Source: Branchiostoma lanceolatum (lineage: Eukaryota > Chordata > Leptocardii > Amphioxiformes > Branchiostomatidae). From it: a stretch of 64,000 nt of DNA. The notes under the pieces are model-generated. The model was given only the letters and a program-made list of their open reading frames with translations. It had not been told where the DNA came from and ran no database searches. Shown here piece after piece: positions 12,601 to 27,600 of this stretch. Both the position numbers and the translations under genes were made by a program. The stretch's first letter is position 1. Each line of letters begins with the position of its first letter. The stretch is from assembly GCF_035083965.1 (NCBI RefSeq), contig NC_089722.1, positions 30,880,958-30,944,957 on the forward strand, in the 5' to 3' direction.

Positions 12601-15600
12601 AAGTCTACATATAGATTAAACCTGTTATAAAACCCTTCCAGACCCTCCTATTGTTATCACTGTAACAGTACTATATTTCTACTTGTCATCATGACCTGTA
12701 CTTAGCTCATCAGAGCATAAACGTGCAATAAAGGTATTTCATTATTCATTGATACAGCTTACAAGTTACAATTACATATACTAGAACATACACAAAAAAT
12801 TATACATTTGTAACTATGTCTGAAAAGATCTGAATTCTATTGAACGTAGCAAAAGCATATTTCGTAATTTCCAACTGAGTAATGCATCTAAAAGAGGTAC
12901 AATATCTCCTTACTCTTGTTTCTTACAAGACAAACCCTTGACATATGCATCCTGCCCCTGATTTAGAGACAAGATTTAATGTTCAATAGGAAAAGGACTA
13001 CACAGGTACTACATGTAGCTAGTGACAGCATATTATACCAATTACGTAAGAGAGCTATAGGATGGAACAATATGTTACAGAAATAGCCTGGAACCAAATC
13101 CATGTTCTAGTCTCACATTTCCCCTTCACTGTGACAATCCTTTATATTATATCCCCTTCCTTGAAGTTGTGCATGCATGACTGCATGTAAGAGAACGCAC
13201 AGTGAGTGAGTGAGCAAGAGAAGGTAACAGATACCAACTAATCATGCTCTAAAATTAGATTAAATCATTGTCTATAAAACGCTCTTTCATTGATGAACTT
13301 TAAAACAAACCTACACACCATATTAGCATGTTGCTCTTATAACACAAGCCTACAGTACATAAAATTCTTGAGCAACAGCATACAGAAAGACCACAAAACC
13401 ACAATGACAACACCCATAAGTTACTCAAATCCCTGTCATGTACATGTGTATTTAACATAACTAGAAGCATTGACCAGTAGATAGGTACATAATACTGATG
13501 ACTCCCACCCCAATCCCCTGTTCGCTAGATAGAGCCCCAGACTTGCGTGACAAGCGTGCCGCAGATTTGGCACCCACTTTGTTTGCAAAAATGCTGAAGG
13601 AGTCAAACCTCCCCTGACCACAGAGCGAAGACACCTCCATGGGGTGCCCCGAAATATTTGTCTCCGATTTAAACCCAGTGTGCCCACCAAATTTGTCCCA
13701 GGCAAAACAACAAGTGTGGGGTGGTACTATCAAACTGCACACATACCAGCCACCAGGTACATTTTCAAAAAGGTTGGAGAGTGTAACTGTCATGTGAAAT
13801 ATCACAAAGACAGGTGGACGCGCTTTGAAGATTACAACGGTACACAGTACAAATGCACACATTCAAACTTCAGGTACATCCAAGTAGAACGCATGTCTAC
13901 TCCTTCGGACACTATGAAAGGAATCTCAAATATGTAAAAAAAAATGTTAAATCAAAACTTAAACCACAACCCAACACTATTCCTACCCTTTGAAAGTCTT
14001 ACACTTACTCCCCCTCAATTTGACAGCTGACAGACATAACCAGTTCCTTAAAACATGTCTTGAAGACAAGACAAGACAAGACTCAAACCTACCGAAGTTC
14101 TCCACACATTGTTGGAACCCAGCTTCTACCTCCATGGCCATGATGTTGTTCTGAGTCATTCCTCGAGATTCCCCAGCGTCTAGCTTTTTACCCAGACTTC
14201 TCCCCACTTCCTGAGAGTTTGCGTGTCCCACCCAGCCCCAGGAAAAATCCACTACAAACAATGGGGCAGGGTGGAAACAGGAAACCGCCGGCTCTACCGG
14301 CCCCGCTTGCACTCCTTTCCGGAAAGTTCGGCTCTCCGTGTTTGATAAACTCCTTGCTGGTGCGAGAAGCGGTCAGGCCGGTAGGCAGCGGACCCGGTAA
14401 CCGCTCGTTCAGATGGGAAAATCCATATGACTCAATACCTGAACGTTCACTGGCATGAAGTCATTTATTTCTGTCAATAGCTGAGACAACCCTTCTGTTT
14501 TGCTTGGGCAGCTACCCAAGAGGGGTAAACTATACCCAGTAGGGCTTCCACAACCACTGACAGGTAGGCTGCAAAAATTAAGGTAAGCACACTTTCATCT
14601 GTTAATATTACAGGAGGGCCATATCATATAATATTTATACTAATTGGCAAAACCTTGTAACCATTTATCATGCTGAGAAAATATAGGTCGCCCTGATAAA
14701 ACTCGTTGCAAGCATGACCTTGTAAGGTCCTTGGAAGAAATTGTGTGTAAAAAGTTCTTAAAACAAGCTTGACTTTCCGCTATGTCAAAGTAAATAGTAC
14801 TAAACAAAATCTTCCTTGTTCAGGGTGGCGATAATCAATCCGATATATATGCGTTTTTTTAACGTGATAATTTTGCTATAGGACACAGGTACATCTGTGT
14901 GTTTGCAAACTTTTCACGTTTGATAACAGAGTCAAAGTTCCTATAACAGGGCCTAAAGCGGAACAAGTCCGCCTTTGTTAGCGAGGAAGGTGGAGCAGAT
15001 ATACGATGACCCCTTGCAAGGGTCGACGGTTAAGTGTTTTCACCAAACTAAACCTGGAGAGGATCAAACCAACCGACATAGACATGGAAGGGATGCTTTT
15101 CTTTAAAACTTTTCTGTCCAGTCTTATCAACACATACACTAGGGTCAGAGCCCAACCCATTCCAGCTTGTGCCAAGAAAGGAGAAGAAACCGGGAGCTAG
15201 ATAACAGGCTGAGACTTAACAGATTCTCTCGAGATTCCTTAAGGAGATGGGTGTCTTTAGATGGTTCTTAAAATTACACCTTAAACTTTAAAGTATTGTG
15301 TAACATTTAGGTTGGGAATACTTTTTCCCTTTACTGAACAATCTCTTTTTGAATGGCTCAAATAACATTAACAGTTTTAATTTTCAATAACATTATACTT
15401 TATAAAAGAGAAAACATGATGCTAATTACATATGGAAGCTGTCGTTCTTGAAGGGAAAACCTACAGAGACATAACAATAACAGTGATCCACCCCCCCAGA
15501 CCCAACAATAACAGGGGATGAACTCACACTGACAACTGCTGGCTATTACTGCCTGTGGCTTTGGGGATGCACACACTTCTATGTAACGTGTGTTAACTTT

Positions 15601-18600
15601 TAATCTCTTCATGTTTTGCTTGAGATCTCTTGGAATAGCAGAATTGGTTTAAGTTCTACTTATTATGTGGTTAGGGCTTCATACAACTTTATAAACCAAA
15701 GGGGGTTTAATTTGATTTTAATCCAAACCTCCTTGATAAACCTTAGCAGACCTCTAAAATATTTCACAAATCAAATGCCAATCTGTACTTAATAGAATGA
15801 AAATAGTTGAAAATATATATCACGCAAAATCAAATGCAAAGCTTGGTTATCTTGGTTACATGTTCACTCAAGGACATAAAGTCCTTGGTTTAATGCACAT
15901 GTATTTGCATTACGAAAAAGATGTTATAAATATACTCATTGTCATAACTATTGAAAAATAACTTTTGAAAATGAATATTCTTGCATGTCAATACTAGGTA
16001 CGTATTAAAACAGCCTGTTAAAAATATTGGTATCTTCCAGGGCTCTTATAACATTGGACAGATTATGATGCTATTATTCGATGGTACTTCATGTGCCAAA
16101 TTAGCTGCCAGCTTCAGTCCATAAAAGAATTTATCACCTCTTTTCACAGCCGGCCACAAAGGAAACTGGCACACAGTAGCTCTAATTAGGAGGTGGGCAA
16201 ATCAATTAAAACCGGATTAGCACATAATTGACCAATCAAATAGGAAGAGAAAACAGTATTTCTCCATTAGGAGTTTACTTTTTGCAGAAGTTAGGTAGAA
16301 TTCTTTGTATTTGTATCTGTATTTATTTGAAATGAGACACTGTGTCAGCCAAGGCAGCTCTCGCTGGTAACGGCTGACCCACAAAAAAATTTTTTTTTAG
16401 AAATTGTCTGACAATAAAGCCGAAATATAACCTTTGAATACTGAAAGTAGTGATTGCAACAAAACTGTGAGTATCACAAAAAAGGGGAAAAACCTTTCCT
16501 TCCAGATTTTGACCCAAGAAAAATAACAGCTATAACTAACAACCTTTTCTGCTCACACAAAAATTTAAACATAACTTTTTTCTTCACTGCTTCCCCTCCC
16601 CATCCTTTTTTGGTACAGTCTGACAACTCTACCAGGACTGCCTTGTCTCCAAGGGCAGTCAAGCAAACACTGGTCTCACAAAAGGCTTCTTATTCTGGCC
16701 ATGTTGACACTTTCTTCTTCGCTAATCTCCGTGAAATTTCATTAGAAATGCCTGCCCAATTACACCTCTTAAACAGCACAGGAGAGGGATCTTTTTCCAC
16801 TTCAGGTGCCTAAGTAGCTATGGGATATAGATGTATGTTGTAATCTTGTATGTAGTAATCTCCAAAACGTAGACTCTTGATGACGAAAACATATACCTAA
16901 GGAAAATGTGAGTTTCGCTGTATATGCAAGCTCAAAGCATCATGACCTCCTTCTCAAAGATAATTTTGAAAAATATATATAATTTGCTGAAAACTACCAA
17001 TATGAAATGAAATTTCAGAGTAAACTTTTAGTATGTCATACACCCAATAAATCAATCTGAACAAATCCAAAAAATAAGCATGATGTAGGACCAGAGCAAT
17101 GATATTAGCAACATAATACTAGATTCATCTAACTACTAAATCTACATTACAGCCTTTGACAAAATAACATGTAGATCTACTGCAGTAACTTTCAAGAAAT
17201 ACATGTGTATGCAACCAACGTTGCAGACAAATATATCAGAAAACAGTAATTCTTAAAGTAGAAAACGTTGAAGGCTCATTTTTATGAGTCACTAATGTTT
17301 GTCTTAAATACTCACAGAAGAGTACAACAATGCATAGGTAGACAAGGTGTGGGTATGAGGAGGTATTCTACATCTAGGTAATACGACAGGGACAGATTAA
17401 AAACAATGTTTAGCACACAACGTGGAACACACAGCCAATATACTGTAAATGCAGCTACCTTTGCGGTGGTTTTATTTCGTATTTTGCAGTGTTTTAAATT
17501 CACGGATGAAACAATTCTATACTACAGTAGGGAGACATTTCCAGTAGAGAGATCACCGCAATAACTGCAAAAATCAAAACCACCGCAACAGTTTCAAGAT
17601 TTAGAATATTTGAGGAACACAAGTGTGTAAGTATTGTACATCTACTTAGCTTTTTCTTTATCGTTGTACCATGGTCACATTATATAGTTACTGAGGAGGG
17701 AATAGTGAAGACTCTACTTGTGCTAAAAGCCCTGTTCTACCAGTACACACCACCACTCCATCTTCTACTGTGACAGGAAAAAACAGGAGGAGTCACATCT
17801 ACATTTCACTGGTCACTTAGAATCTCAAAAGATACTGGGAATCTGGAAAATATGACTTATAGTTATACAGTAGTTTTGTAGCTAACTATAGATACTCATT
17901 AAATGGTATAACAGACATGAAATGTTATAGCGCATTATATAAGCCAGTTTATAGATAAACCGCACATGCACTGCAAATACATTGTGGGTAATCTTCAAAA
18001 GTTGAAAGCCCCTTAGACATAAACATATACTGTAGATGCATTTAAGTTTGCATGGTTTTTATTTCGCTGTAGGGAGAAAATGGACAGTTCGCGGTGGTTT
18101 TAAGTTCGCTTTTGAAACAATAGTAGCCCTACAGTCATAGGTGGGCAAAAACTTTCGCGGTGGTTTTAAGTTTGCGTTGAAAGTTCACCGCGAAAACCAC
18201 GAACTTAAAACCGCCGCGAACATTTCTGTATTTACAGTATATCTCTGGACATGTATTAAGTATGGTGTAGACAAGAACTGCTTGCAAGTTAGGGGCCTTC
18301 ATATTTGACTTATTACCCACAGTGCATCTAATGCACATAAATATCTGTGAACCAGCTTATTAAATTGGCGCCAAATTGTCAATGACCTTCAGTCAAATTT
18401 GTTGATAATGATAAAAACGCTGGAGAGTCGAACATATTTTTTGTCTAAAAAAATACCGTCACTTTATAGACAAGGCTTGGTGACCGACAAACATGGGCCG
18501 ATCCCCCAAATTCGCGAAGTAACCTCGAGGACACCGGACGCACTACTGCCGAGAAGGTCCTTTAGAGGTGGCCCGCTCGCCAGGCGAGCTACCTTCCTGC

Positions 18601-21600
18601 TTTTGGAACAAGTCAAGGTCTTTATCTTGCTTCGAAATGCTTGTTCGGCCAACAGAGCAGCTTTTTAACAAGGTCGAAATGCAAACCTTTAGGTCTCGTG
18701 CCTGTATTACTGCGAGTGTACAGTCTCAAAGAATCCGTGGTCTAAAATGTGAACATACATGTAGTGGATAAGTGCAGTTAGGAATTCCATAAATATCGCT
18801 CCCGGGTTAGATTTTTGTGACATTTTTTTTAGTGCCTAACGAACAAGTGTGCTCAGAGTAGAAAGCAAAATATCTCAAAAAAACTGTTTCTTTATTGGAT
18901 TTGTGGCCATAAAAGTTGCGTGATTTAACATGTAAACAAATGGAACAGCCTAATTGCGGTAGGAGACCTTTAGTACAATGAAGTAGCCATTTGGCACCCC
19001 ATTCCCTATTAGTAACAGGGTTAGGCAGCAGGAAGAAGGTTATACTATAGACTTTCCACATTCCCAGCATCTTTTCAGACCATAAGTGACCAGTGGTACA
19101 AGTAGATACTCACAATTAACAACACGCGGTTTCATTAGGTCACGCTGATGTGCCATGCTTGGGTCAGTGTGGCGAGCATCACTCGCAATGCATGCTGGGA
19201 TTAAGTTGCTCGGCAACATGCACTTTGTGAATGTAAATAAATAAAACATACATTTATTAAGTAGACGGATTATCGTCGTAACAAAACCAACAATAGGCTT
19301 GCCCCTGAGGCATCGCCAAAAACGTCCACAGAAACCTGGGAACATCTTTGAAGTGACATTAGTAACAAAACATAAGATCAAAAAACACAAATTACAACAT
19401 CTACAACTAGAATTATAACGGTGAACATTGTTACATTAGACTCAAATGGAAGACATTGTTCTACATACAGGTTATGGTACATTGACAATTTTCCATTTGA
19501 GTAAAATAATATTGTCACAACTTCAAATCACACAAAGTATCTGAGTATAGAACTGAAATAAATGATATACATATATATCAAGGAACTAAAGTCTAAGGTA
19601 ACTAAGAATCTAAGACAACGATCTTTTTTTTTTTTACAATTAGCTGCTAACTGGCTAAGGTCGAGTAAGGTCAGATATCAACCATTCTAACCACACCCCT
19701 TTTGACCTAGCCTGGATTCCAGGCCTTGTTAGCTTTGGTAGGCTCCCAAAGGTGGTAGGGAAGCGACCTAACAGGGCTGGACTCCAGGCTGGGACATTTG
19801 TAATCAGCTCAAAACATGCTAGACATATAACGTTGGGTAACCTAAATTCGTGGGGTACTTAAAGTCGGGATTTTTCGAAAACGGGGTATTTAGGGATATG
19901 TGCTAGATGCAACATCAGTAATACCGCTAGAAATGCAAACTTGACAGACTAACGTATTCAGAGCACTGTCTGAAAAGCTTCGATAACCACACATTAGAAG
20001 TTGGCGACGTCAAAAACTCTCCGTCCCTTATTGACAGAGTCTGGGGGCTTCGTGGGAGACTCACACTGCTCGGTTGTTCGCTGGTTTATAAGACAAATGT
20101 CACATCTCCTGCCTGCTAAACACAATTATTTACAAGACAACTTATTACAATCTCTTTTTTTAACCTGCAACTGGATTCTAAGTGTGATCAATCATCAAAA
20201 CTCCTCTTTGTTGCTACAACCTACGGCACGTGTATTTTCCCGCCGCCATATTGTTACCCAGAATCATGTCGTCAAGCAGACGACAAAAGGTCGTGAGGAA
20301 CACTTTTTTGTCTAAATGTTGCGTGTGATAGTGGACTGAAGACGATATTTTCCTCAAAGTTTGCTCCTAACACAACAAGGAACACATGGACATAGCAGTA
20401 TAACCATTGCTACGGCATCCAGCTTACTTGCCATGAATAATGTAACGTTACACGTTGCCATGACGGTGGGGATCGACTTTGAGTGACGTTCTACCGGTAC
20501 CGACTCAACAAACGGGATGTTAGCAAAGGCCTGATGTGTGCGGTGCGGCCGTTTTTTCGTGTATTTTTTTTACTTGGACACGTCTATATCCATAGCACTC
20601 TCCTCAAGCCAAGGATGGAACGAATAGCTGCTGTATAAAATGTGATTAGCGGTAAGATATTCAAGACGAATCTTCTCTCCCGAATTAATGTGCCCCCCTG
20701 TCTGACAGCACCGTCATTGAACGTGCGGCAGACGGTAGTTTCAAGTTGAAATATTATGGTGTCAGCACGACTAGAGACAAAATCTACCATATATATGATT
20801 AGTGCAAAGATAGTACATGATACTGACAAAATCATAGAAAAAAAGGATGGTTTATTGTTCTGCTAGATTGATTTCAGTCAACCATTATCGGAAAAATCCC
20901 GAATTTAGGTTACCCAACGTTAAGTGCAAAACTGTTGTCAACATCCAAGATGGACCCAAACCACCCAACCTAGAGTTGGCCAAACAGTCACACCGTTTTA
21001 GGAAATATAAGTGTTTTTTTTCTAATTGCTGAGAGTTTTACTACAGACTGTTGTAGCCTATTCTACTCCTTGACTGTCAAACCTTCTTAAAGGTGAAAAA
21101 TCTAAGAAATCAGTGAACATCTTTCGGTGGTAAAATTTCTCTCAGAATTTTCATGAACAACAGGAAAAAACTGCATCATTTTAGAGCACGTTATTGTCTA
21201 TCTTTTCATATTATTTTCTCAATGGATGGTTCACTGGTTGTGTTTGTCATTTTTCTTTAAAAAATCAATAAAAAAGAAATTGCATCATTGCAATATGATT
21301 CAAAATTGAACATATACTAAGCTACAATACAGTAGAACTGATTGTCTAAAATCTGAAATTAAGAAATTCCTTGAAGCTTTGATTTGAGATGTGATTAGAA
21401 AAAAGTTGGTCAAACTATCAACGTGACATTTTTTATCAACTCAAGGAAATCTCACAACACAATAATTCTTCAACAAAAGAAATGTAAGGTCATTAAAATT
21501 CATATGAAAATTCCTAGAAGCTATGATTTGAAAGGTTATCAGTAAGAAATTGCCACTGGTAGTGAAAGTAAATCGTCCTAATTTGGGTGGTGGCAAGTGC

Positions 21601-24600
21601 TCCCCAAACAGGGCCCTGCCAAGCCCTCTCCCAATATTTACATTGACAACATTGCTAAAATTCAGCCCATGCTCCAAAACAACACACTGCTCTCTTTTGC
21701 TTCAGAATTTTAAACAGGGAACATCCAATTGAACGGAACGTTGTTTCAATCTTTATACAATTAAAACAGTTTGGAAATTATTTCAAACACATTACACACA
21801 ACGACTGGCTACTGGATGTAAACATGTTCAAAATGCTGTCATTTACACAGCAAAATGATTATCACAAAAACAGTCATGGGAGTGCATTGTTAATGACAAC
21901 TTTGATGAAAAAGTTGCCCTTCAGCATGATTATTATGACATTTTCGGTGACATGTCAAAAGAACACAACCTTGGCCCGGCCTTAGGTAAACTGTTGGTGC
22001 ACCGTGCAGGGATAATTGCATCATACAGAATCAAAGGGTCTTTTCTTTGGTTAGGCTCCAGCAAATTGGATGTCTGCCCACTATGTCTCAATTCACCCCC
22101 AGAACAACATTTCCTCTTGGGTCTTTCGTTCAAAATGGTAGTAGGTGGTTCAACAGTTACAAGACAACTGAAAGATTCGGCCTAAATTTTTACCACAATA
22201 TAGGTGTACCTCTGCGCACAAGAGGTATCATATAAACACAAGATGGCCTATTTCCTGGCTCGATCTTGAGCAGAACATGGTTTCGGATGTCGCCCAACTT
22301 AAAAGCCCTGGGCGAATCTTTAAGTTGGAGAGGACAACACCTCTCCAAGTTATAAGGGTCACTGCACTCAAGGGATGGTCTCCTTCTAAGACATGAAACG
22401 TGATACGCCGGGTTAGAGCTCCACACACTACTAACATGTACACTGAAGAAAGAAAGAGAAAAAATGGACGTAAACCTGCGACGTCTGTCAACACTACACG
22501 ACAAGCGGCCAGGTTTACCTTCTCTTTGTGTCGCACAATCGGGCGGAGTTGCTCTCAGCACATACTTGCACCGACCTGCAGTCGGACTGGAGGGAATCGA
22601 CAAACACCGCTGTAAAGAGGGACGACCTGCCAACCCCCACAAGTGTAAACACAGGCTGCTTGTGGGTCAACCCACTGGCATCCAAGCTGTTCTATATACT
22701 CCCAAAAATCAACATGCAGGGAGAGGCTGGCAACACAACGGGAACGTTCGTAGCTCTGTCTTCTGTAAAAGTTGAGAATGTCGCGAAAAAAAGTCGTCTG
22801 GAGTTCGCCAAACTACGTCAGAGATCAAAGGAGCGGACCATGTTGTTACCTGGCTTTGGCTTTCTACGTCATTCCTGAGGGGATATGGGCAGCTTGATCC
22901 CCTGCATTTCCGGTTTGGTGAGAGGGCGGGAGAGGGGTCTTAACGAAGGTGGAATTATCACAAAACTTTTCCTAAGTCCACCTCTTGACTGACATAAGTT
23001 CTTGCATTGAATAAAAAAAAATACTGATTCAAAGCCATACAGATTGTTTTGTTAAAAGTTAGTCGCTGTCCTTTTTATTCTGTTATCATTGTCAAAACTT
23101 AGGCTACGGATTCCCGGTCAGACCCTCAAAGGAGGGTGTGTACTCCACTTGACACCTTGCAAATAGAAACACCTCAAGCGTCTTGAATATTCATCAGGGG
23201 ACCTCCTTTCCCTGTTTGGCCACTTTCTATTTTGAGCCTTGTTCAACATGCAAGAATAGCTCAGCTTAATCTAGGCTTCTTCTAGTCGGAAAATAAGATA
23301 CCCAGTCCTAAAACCCAGTTAACACAAGCCTGATAATCCTACATGCTGCAAAACAAGTATGTAGCCCACAATTTGCACAAGTATGGAGTTTAATCAATTG
23401 TTTTTGACATGCCAGTCCCTAAAGCTGTTGATGCCCTATCATGTTTGACAAGAACTGCAGAATCAACATGACACAGGATCTATAGTTTCCAGAAAGTAAA
23501 GTATGCACATTAACTCAATTATTTGCATATATGCATATTCAGTTGTATGTTCCTATTTGTATCATGGACATTTCATGCAAATACAAAAATCTACTTATGT
23601 GAAACTGAAACCCTGGATATGGAAAATATTTTATCAAAAAAAATTTTTTTAAAGGCTTTCTTAGTTTCTAGAAGATACTCACACATGTATCAAATGGACC
23701 CAGTCCATCACAATTAGCAGTCCAACGAAGGATAGCATTTCAACCAATTAGAGAGTGGCTGCATGGCAATCAAACGTTTGAAATTTTTCAAGTTTGTAGT
23801 TTGTATTTCTACGTTTTGACCGAGGTGGGCGGGGCAATTGGATCTGCCCATCGCACATAAAGTCAGAAATAGGGATATTGTTGATTATAATCTTCAGACA
23901 AAATAGCTTGATATTTACTTGAGTTGTAGTATAAATACTGAAGTTTATATAAAACACATTAAATCTCAGAGCACCAGCTGGTAAAACAAGCTCCAAACCA
24001 TAATGACAGTCATTAAAACAGGGATGAAATTCCAACATTGTCAATTCAAAATTGTATATACCCTCCTTCAATTACCCAGTTGCATATGTGTAAACAAATT
24101 TGATTATGTTGGGTTTAAAGGATGTGGCTGACAAAGCCAATTCATGTGCTGTCTAGAATTCATAACCATTTCATTTTCAAACTGTTTATCACTACAAATT
24201 CTATCGGAGTAAACAAACTAGTCAATCACTTTTGGGATAGTCCATTCGCCCAGTTGCAATAGGTTGGGTACTACATCATGTACTAGAATTTTTTTTTTTG
24301 AATCCATACCATTTATCAATTTTCCTGAAAATCCCAAAGCCACAGAAACGTACATTCATAGAACCTACATTCTTGTAAATAGTTGGATCTTCTACACTAT
24401 TATATATACTTTGATCAGTCATTGCATTATAACATGAACATTCAGAATGACAAATTTCAGCAACTGATTTGGCTAAGTGTACCTATGCAGCTCTTGTTAT
24501 GACCCCAACTTGGCAACACTTTATCAGTTTGTGACATACCGATATGCCAAAATAGGCTTTCCGCCTTAATAAGAAAAGACAGTCTTAATCCTGCCGGACT

Positions 24601-27600
24601 TAAGGCTTGACACGTCTTGTCCATCCACTGCTCATCACCTCAATCAGGTGACAGCTGTGGTTAGGTCAGTGTCATCCTGTTTCAGTTCCAGGCTCTACCT
24701 TCACCGTGAAGGTAGAGCCTGGAACTGAAACAGGATGACACTCAGGCTAAGGTCGGCCATCAGGTGACTAGCCCCTACCAGAGGGTCTGCATGGGGGGGG
24801 CACAACAACACTTTACTAGGACCGCTTTCCCTACGAATTATGAGTAATAAAAATAGGCTGTCTACGCCCTACGGAAAAGAGCATGCAGGCCAGATTGCTG
24901 GAAAAATAGTAGAAGTTGGCCAAATTGTGTGGATAGTATGCTAGGAGTCAGCCAGCCAATAGGGTCCAATAGAGTGCCTATTACAATACTATCCACTCTA
25001 TTTTGCCAATTTCTGCTATTATTCCAGCAAAAGGCGGAGCCTGGTAGAGCAAAAACAAAATCGCTCGGAGTTTTAAGACTTAGACCCCGTTCACACTCAT
25101 TTTTTTCAATCGCGATTGAAGTATAATCGCGATTGTTCGATCCGATCGCGATTGAACGCAAAGAAACTTTTGCGTTCACACTGCTTTTCGCCAAGTGGAT
25201 TAAAGTATGCCGTGATCCGATCGCGATTGAAGCACGATTGAGGCACGCTTATTTTTTGGAGGTCATAGGTTGAGGTCAACGGTTTGGCGTCGCTTGCTAC
25301 AAAATGGCGCGAGTCCACCAACTTTTGGAGAATGTTCTGTAGCCGTGGAAGGGAAGGCAATCGGCTGGCTATGATCGCGAGAAGGCGTGAACAACGGCTT
25401 TTGTATATTAGCCTAGCTGTAATACAGGTAATGAACGCGGCAAGAGCTGTAGACAGGACAATCTGGGAGCGTGAACGAAGCGACGATTGGTGATTCCCAC
25501 CCCCGGAACAAGCCGAAATACACGCGATGGAATGAATCACACTCAAAATTTGACAGGATTGGATTGGATCCGATCGCGATTGATCCTCCCCAAACTACCT
25601 CCGGAGGTGGATCAGAATCAATCGCGATCGGATCGATTCAATCGCGATTATACTTCAATCGCGATTGAAAAAAATTAGTGTGAACGGGGTCTTAAGTGTA
25701 TCTAGTATGATGATCTAGTGGTTTGCTTTGTTGACAAAACAACCCAGACCCAAGGTCTCTTGACTCTTCTAAACAGGATATCCGGATCTACGTCTACAAT
25801 ATATCAAGTCAAAATGTGTTACTCATAACATCAAGCTTTGGTATCAATATCATCGGACAACTCTAATGCCTCCCTGAAATTGTCAAATTGAGCACTTTAT
25901 TGAATTAAGTGTTATAAATTATTCAGTCTTGCTAAAAGGGAGATACAACAATTTTCCTACTGAACTCTGATTGACCTGGACCCATATACTGTGCGTGCGT
26001 CTGCCTCAATTCCTTGATGTCACCACGACTTCAGACTATGTCTATAATCCACTGGAATTAGTCACGTAGCCCACGTTCAATGTCAAAGTTCAGTTGTGTA
26101 TACATGTACAACCCTCATAATAAGACAAATAGATCGCTCAAACAAGTGTAATAATAAATATGTTAAATTCTAATATTTGTGTCTTTAAAATGTATGTGTA
26201 TTAAGTAAATAGCTCATCCAAAATGTACATGTGTGTTCCTACATGTAAATAAAGCTAGAATACCAAGTATACATGTACATCCACTGACAGTGCTGTCATC
26301 AGAATTTATAGTGTCAAGAGTTAATCTATTTCTGTCACATGTATCATATGGCACACATCTATCCTATTCATAACATAACATAAACATAGAGATGGTTCTA
26401 GGGAAAAATGGGAGAATTCAATTTCTCTCAAACAGTAACTTTCCGACCTAAAGAAAGCTATTTGTTACAAAAAGTTTTGGTCACCAAATAGTACACAAAA
26501 ATACCTAGTATTACATCGTTCCTATACCAATCTGTAATGTTAAGTAAAATATAAGTACTATGGTGGCTTATGCCTGAAGCCTAGCTATAGAGACAGCTAA
26601 ATATAAGAAAGCATTTCAGCCAGATCAAACGCTTCCTATGTTATTGTACTGACCTATTTTTCATGACTATGACAAGGAAATATCTCTACTGGTATGTAAT
26701 CAATCATACAAAACAGTCCTCTGGAAGGCAAGTGGCCAACAGTACCGTAGACTTTTCCCGACAACGCTCTACGCTAAATTCAGAGGGACCGCTACGTAAT
26801 ACACTAAATTCAGAAAAGCTTCCCTACGGCGGAGTACGCTCTATGCTTAATTCAGAAAAGCCTCCCTACGCTCTACGCTAAATTATGGAGTGGTCGGCAA
26901 CGCTCTACGTAAAATCAAAACGGCCGATTACGCTCTACGTAAAAGGGGCATGAAGGCCCTCACCAAAGGGTGATAATGATGTAATCTCCAAGCACATGTA
27001 GAAAGGGAAAACCGTAACATTTCTCAAACTCCCAATTCTGCTGAACAGCGGACCTTTCTAGAGAGACCTGTCTAGGAAGGCCCGCTGCTCCACAGAACTA
27101 GGAGCTTGAGAAACGTTACGTTTTTCCCTTTCTATATCTGCTTGGAGATTAATGATATGGTTTCCATATAGCTATGTAGGTGGTGTGTGTATCAGTCTAA
27201 AATAGATACACATGTCACCTCAGTGTATCATGTTTCATCAAAGGTAAACACCAACGCTAGATGCATCACTCATACATGTAAGTAACTTGTAATGATGTAC
27301 AAGCAGATGTTAGGATTCAGTGTTTCCGCCAGAGGGGCGTCTTCCCGTCAAATGACGGCCTTATGTCGCTTTGGACGGCCTGAACTCAGACATAGGCCGT
27401 CCTCTTTAAAAAAAGACAAACTAAATGCCGAGAAATCGGGAAATAAATACGAGAGGTCGGCATAATTTCTTTGTGTTTTTCTTTGTTACTGCGGGCGTGG
27501 GGACGCTCTATATCGTTGGAAATTCACACTCTTTTGTTTGTTGCTATTGTTAAGCTTGCGAAGAATCGATGTCGGTGCCTTTGGCATACGGTGATCTCAT

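Noticed and set aside
22190..22878. Overlapping open frames on both strands (up to 150 codons)
   Set aside because: Several long frames overlap in all directions in GC-richer DNA, with no recognisable domain, splice pattern or start context. Most likely chance in a compositionally biased stretch of intron.
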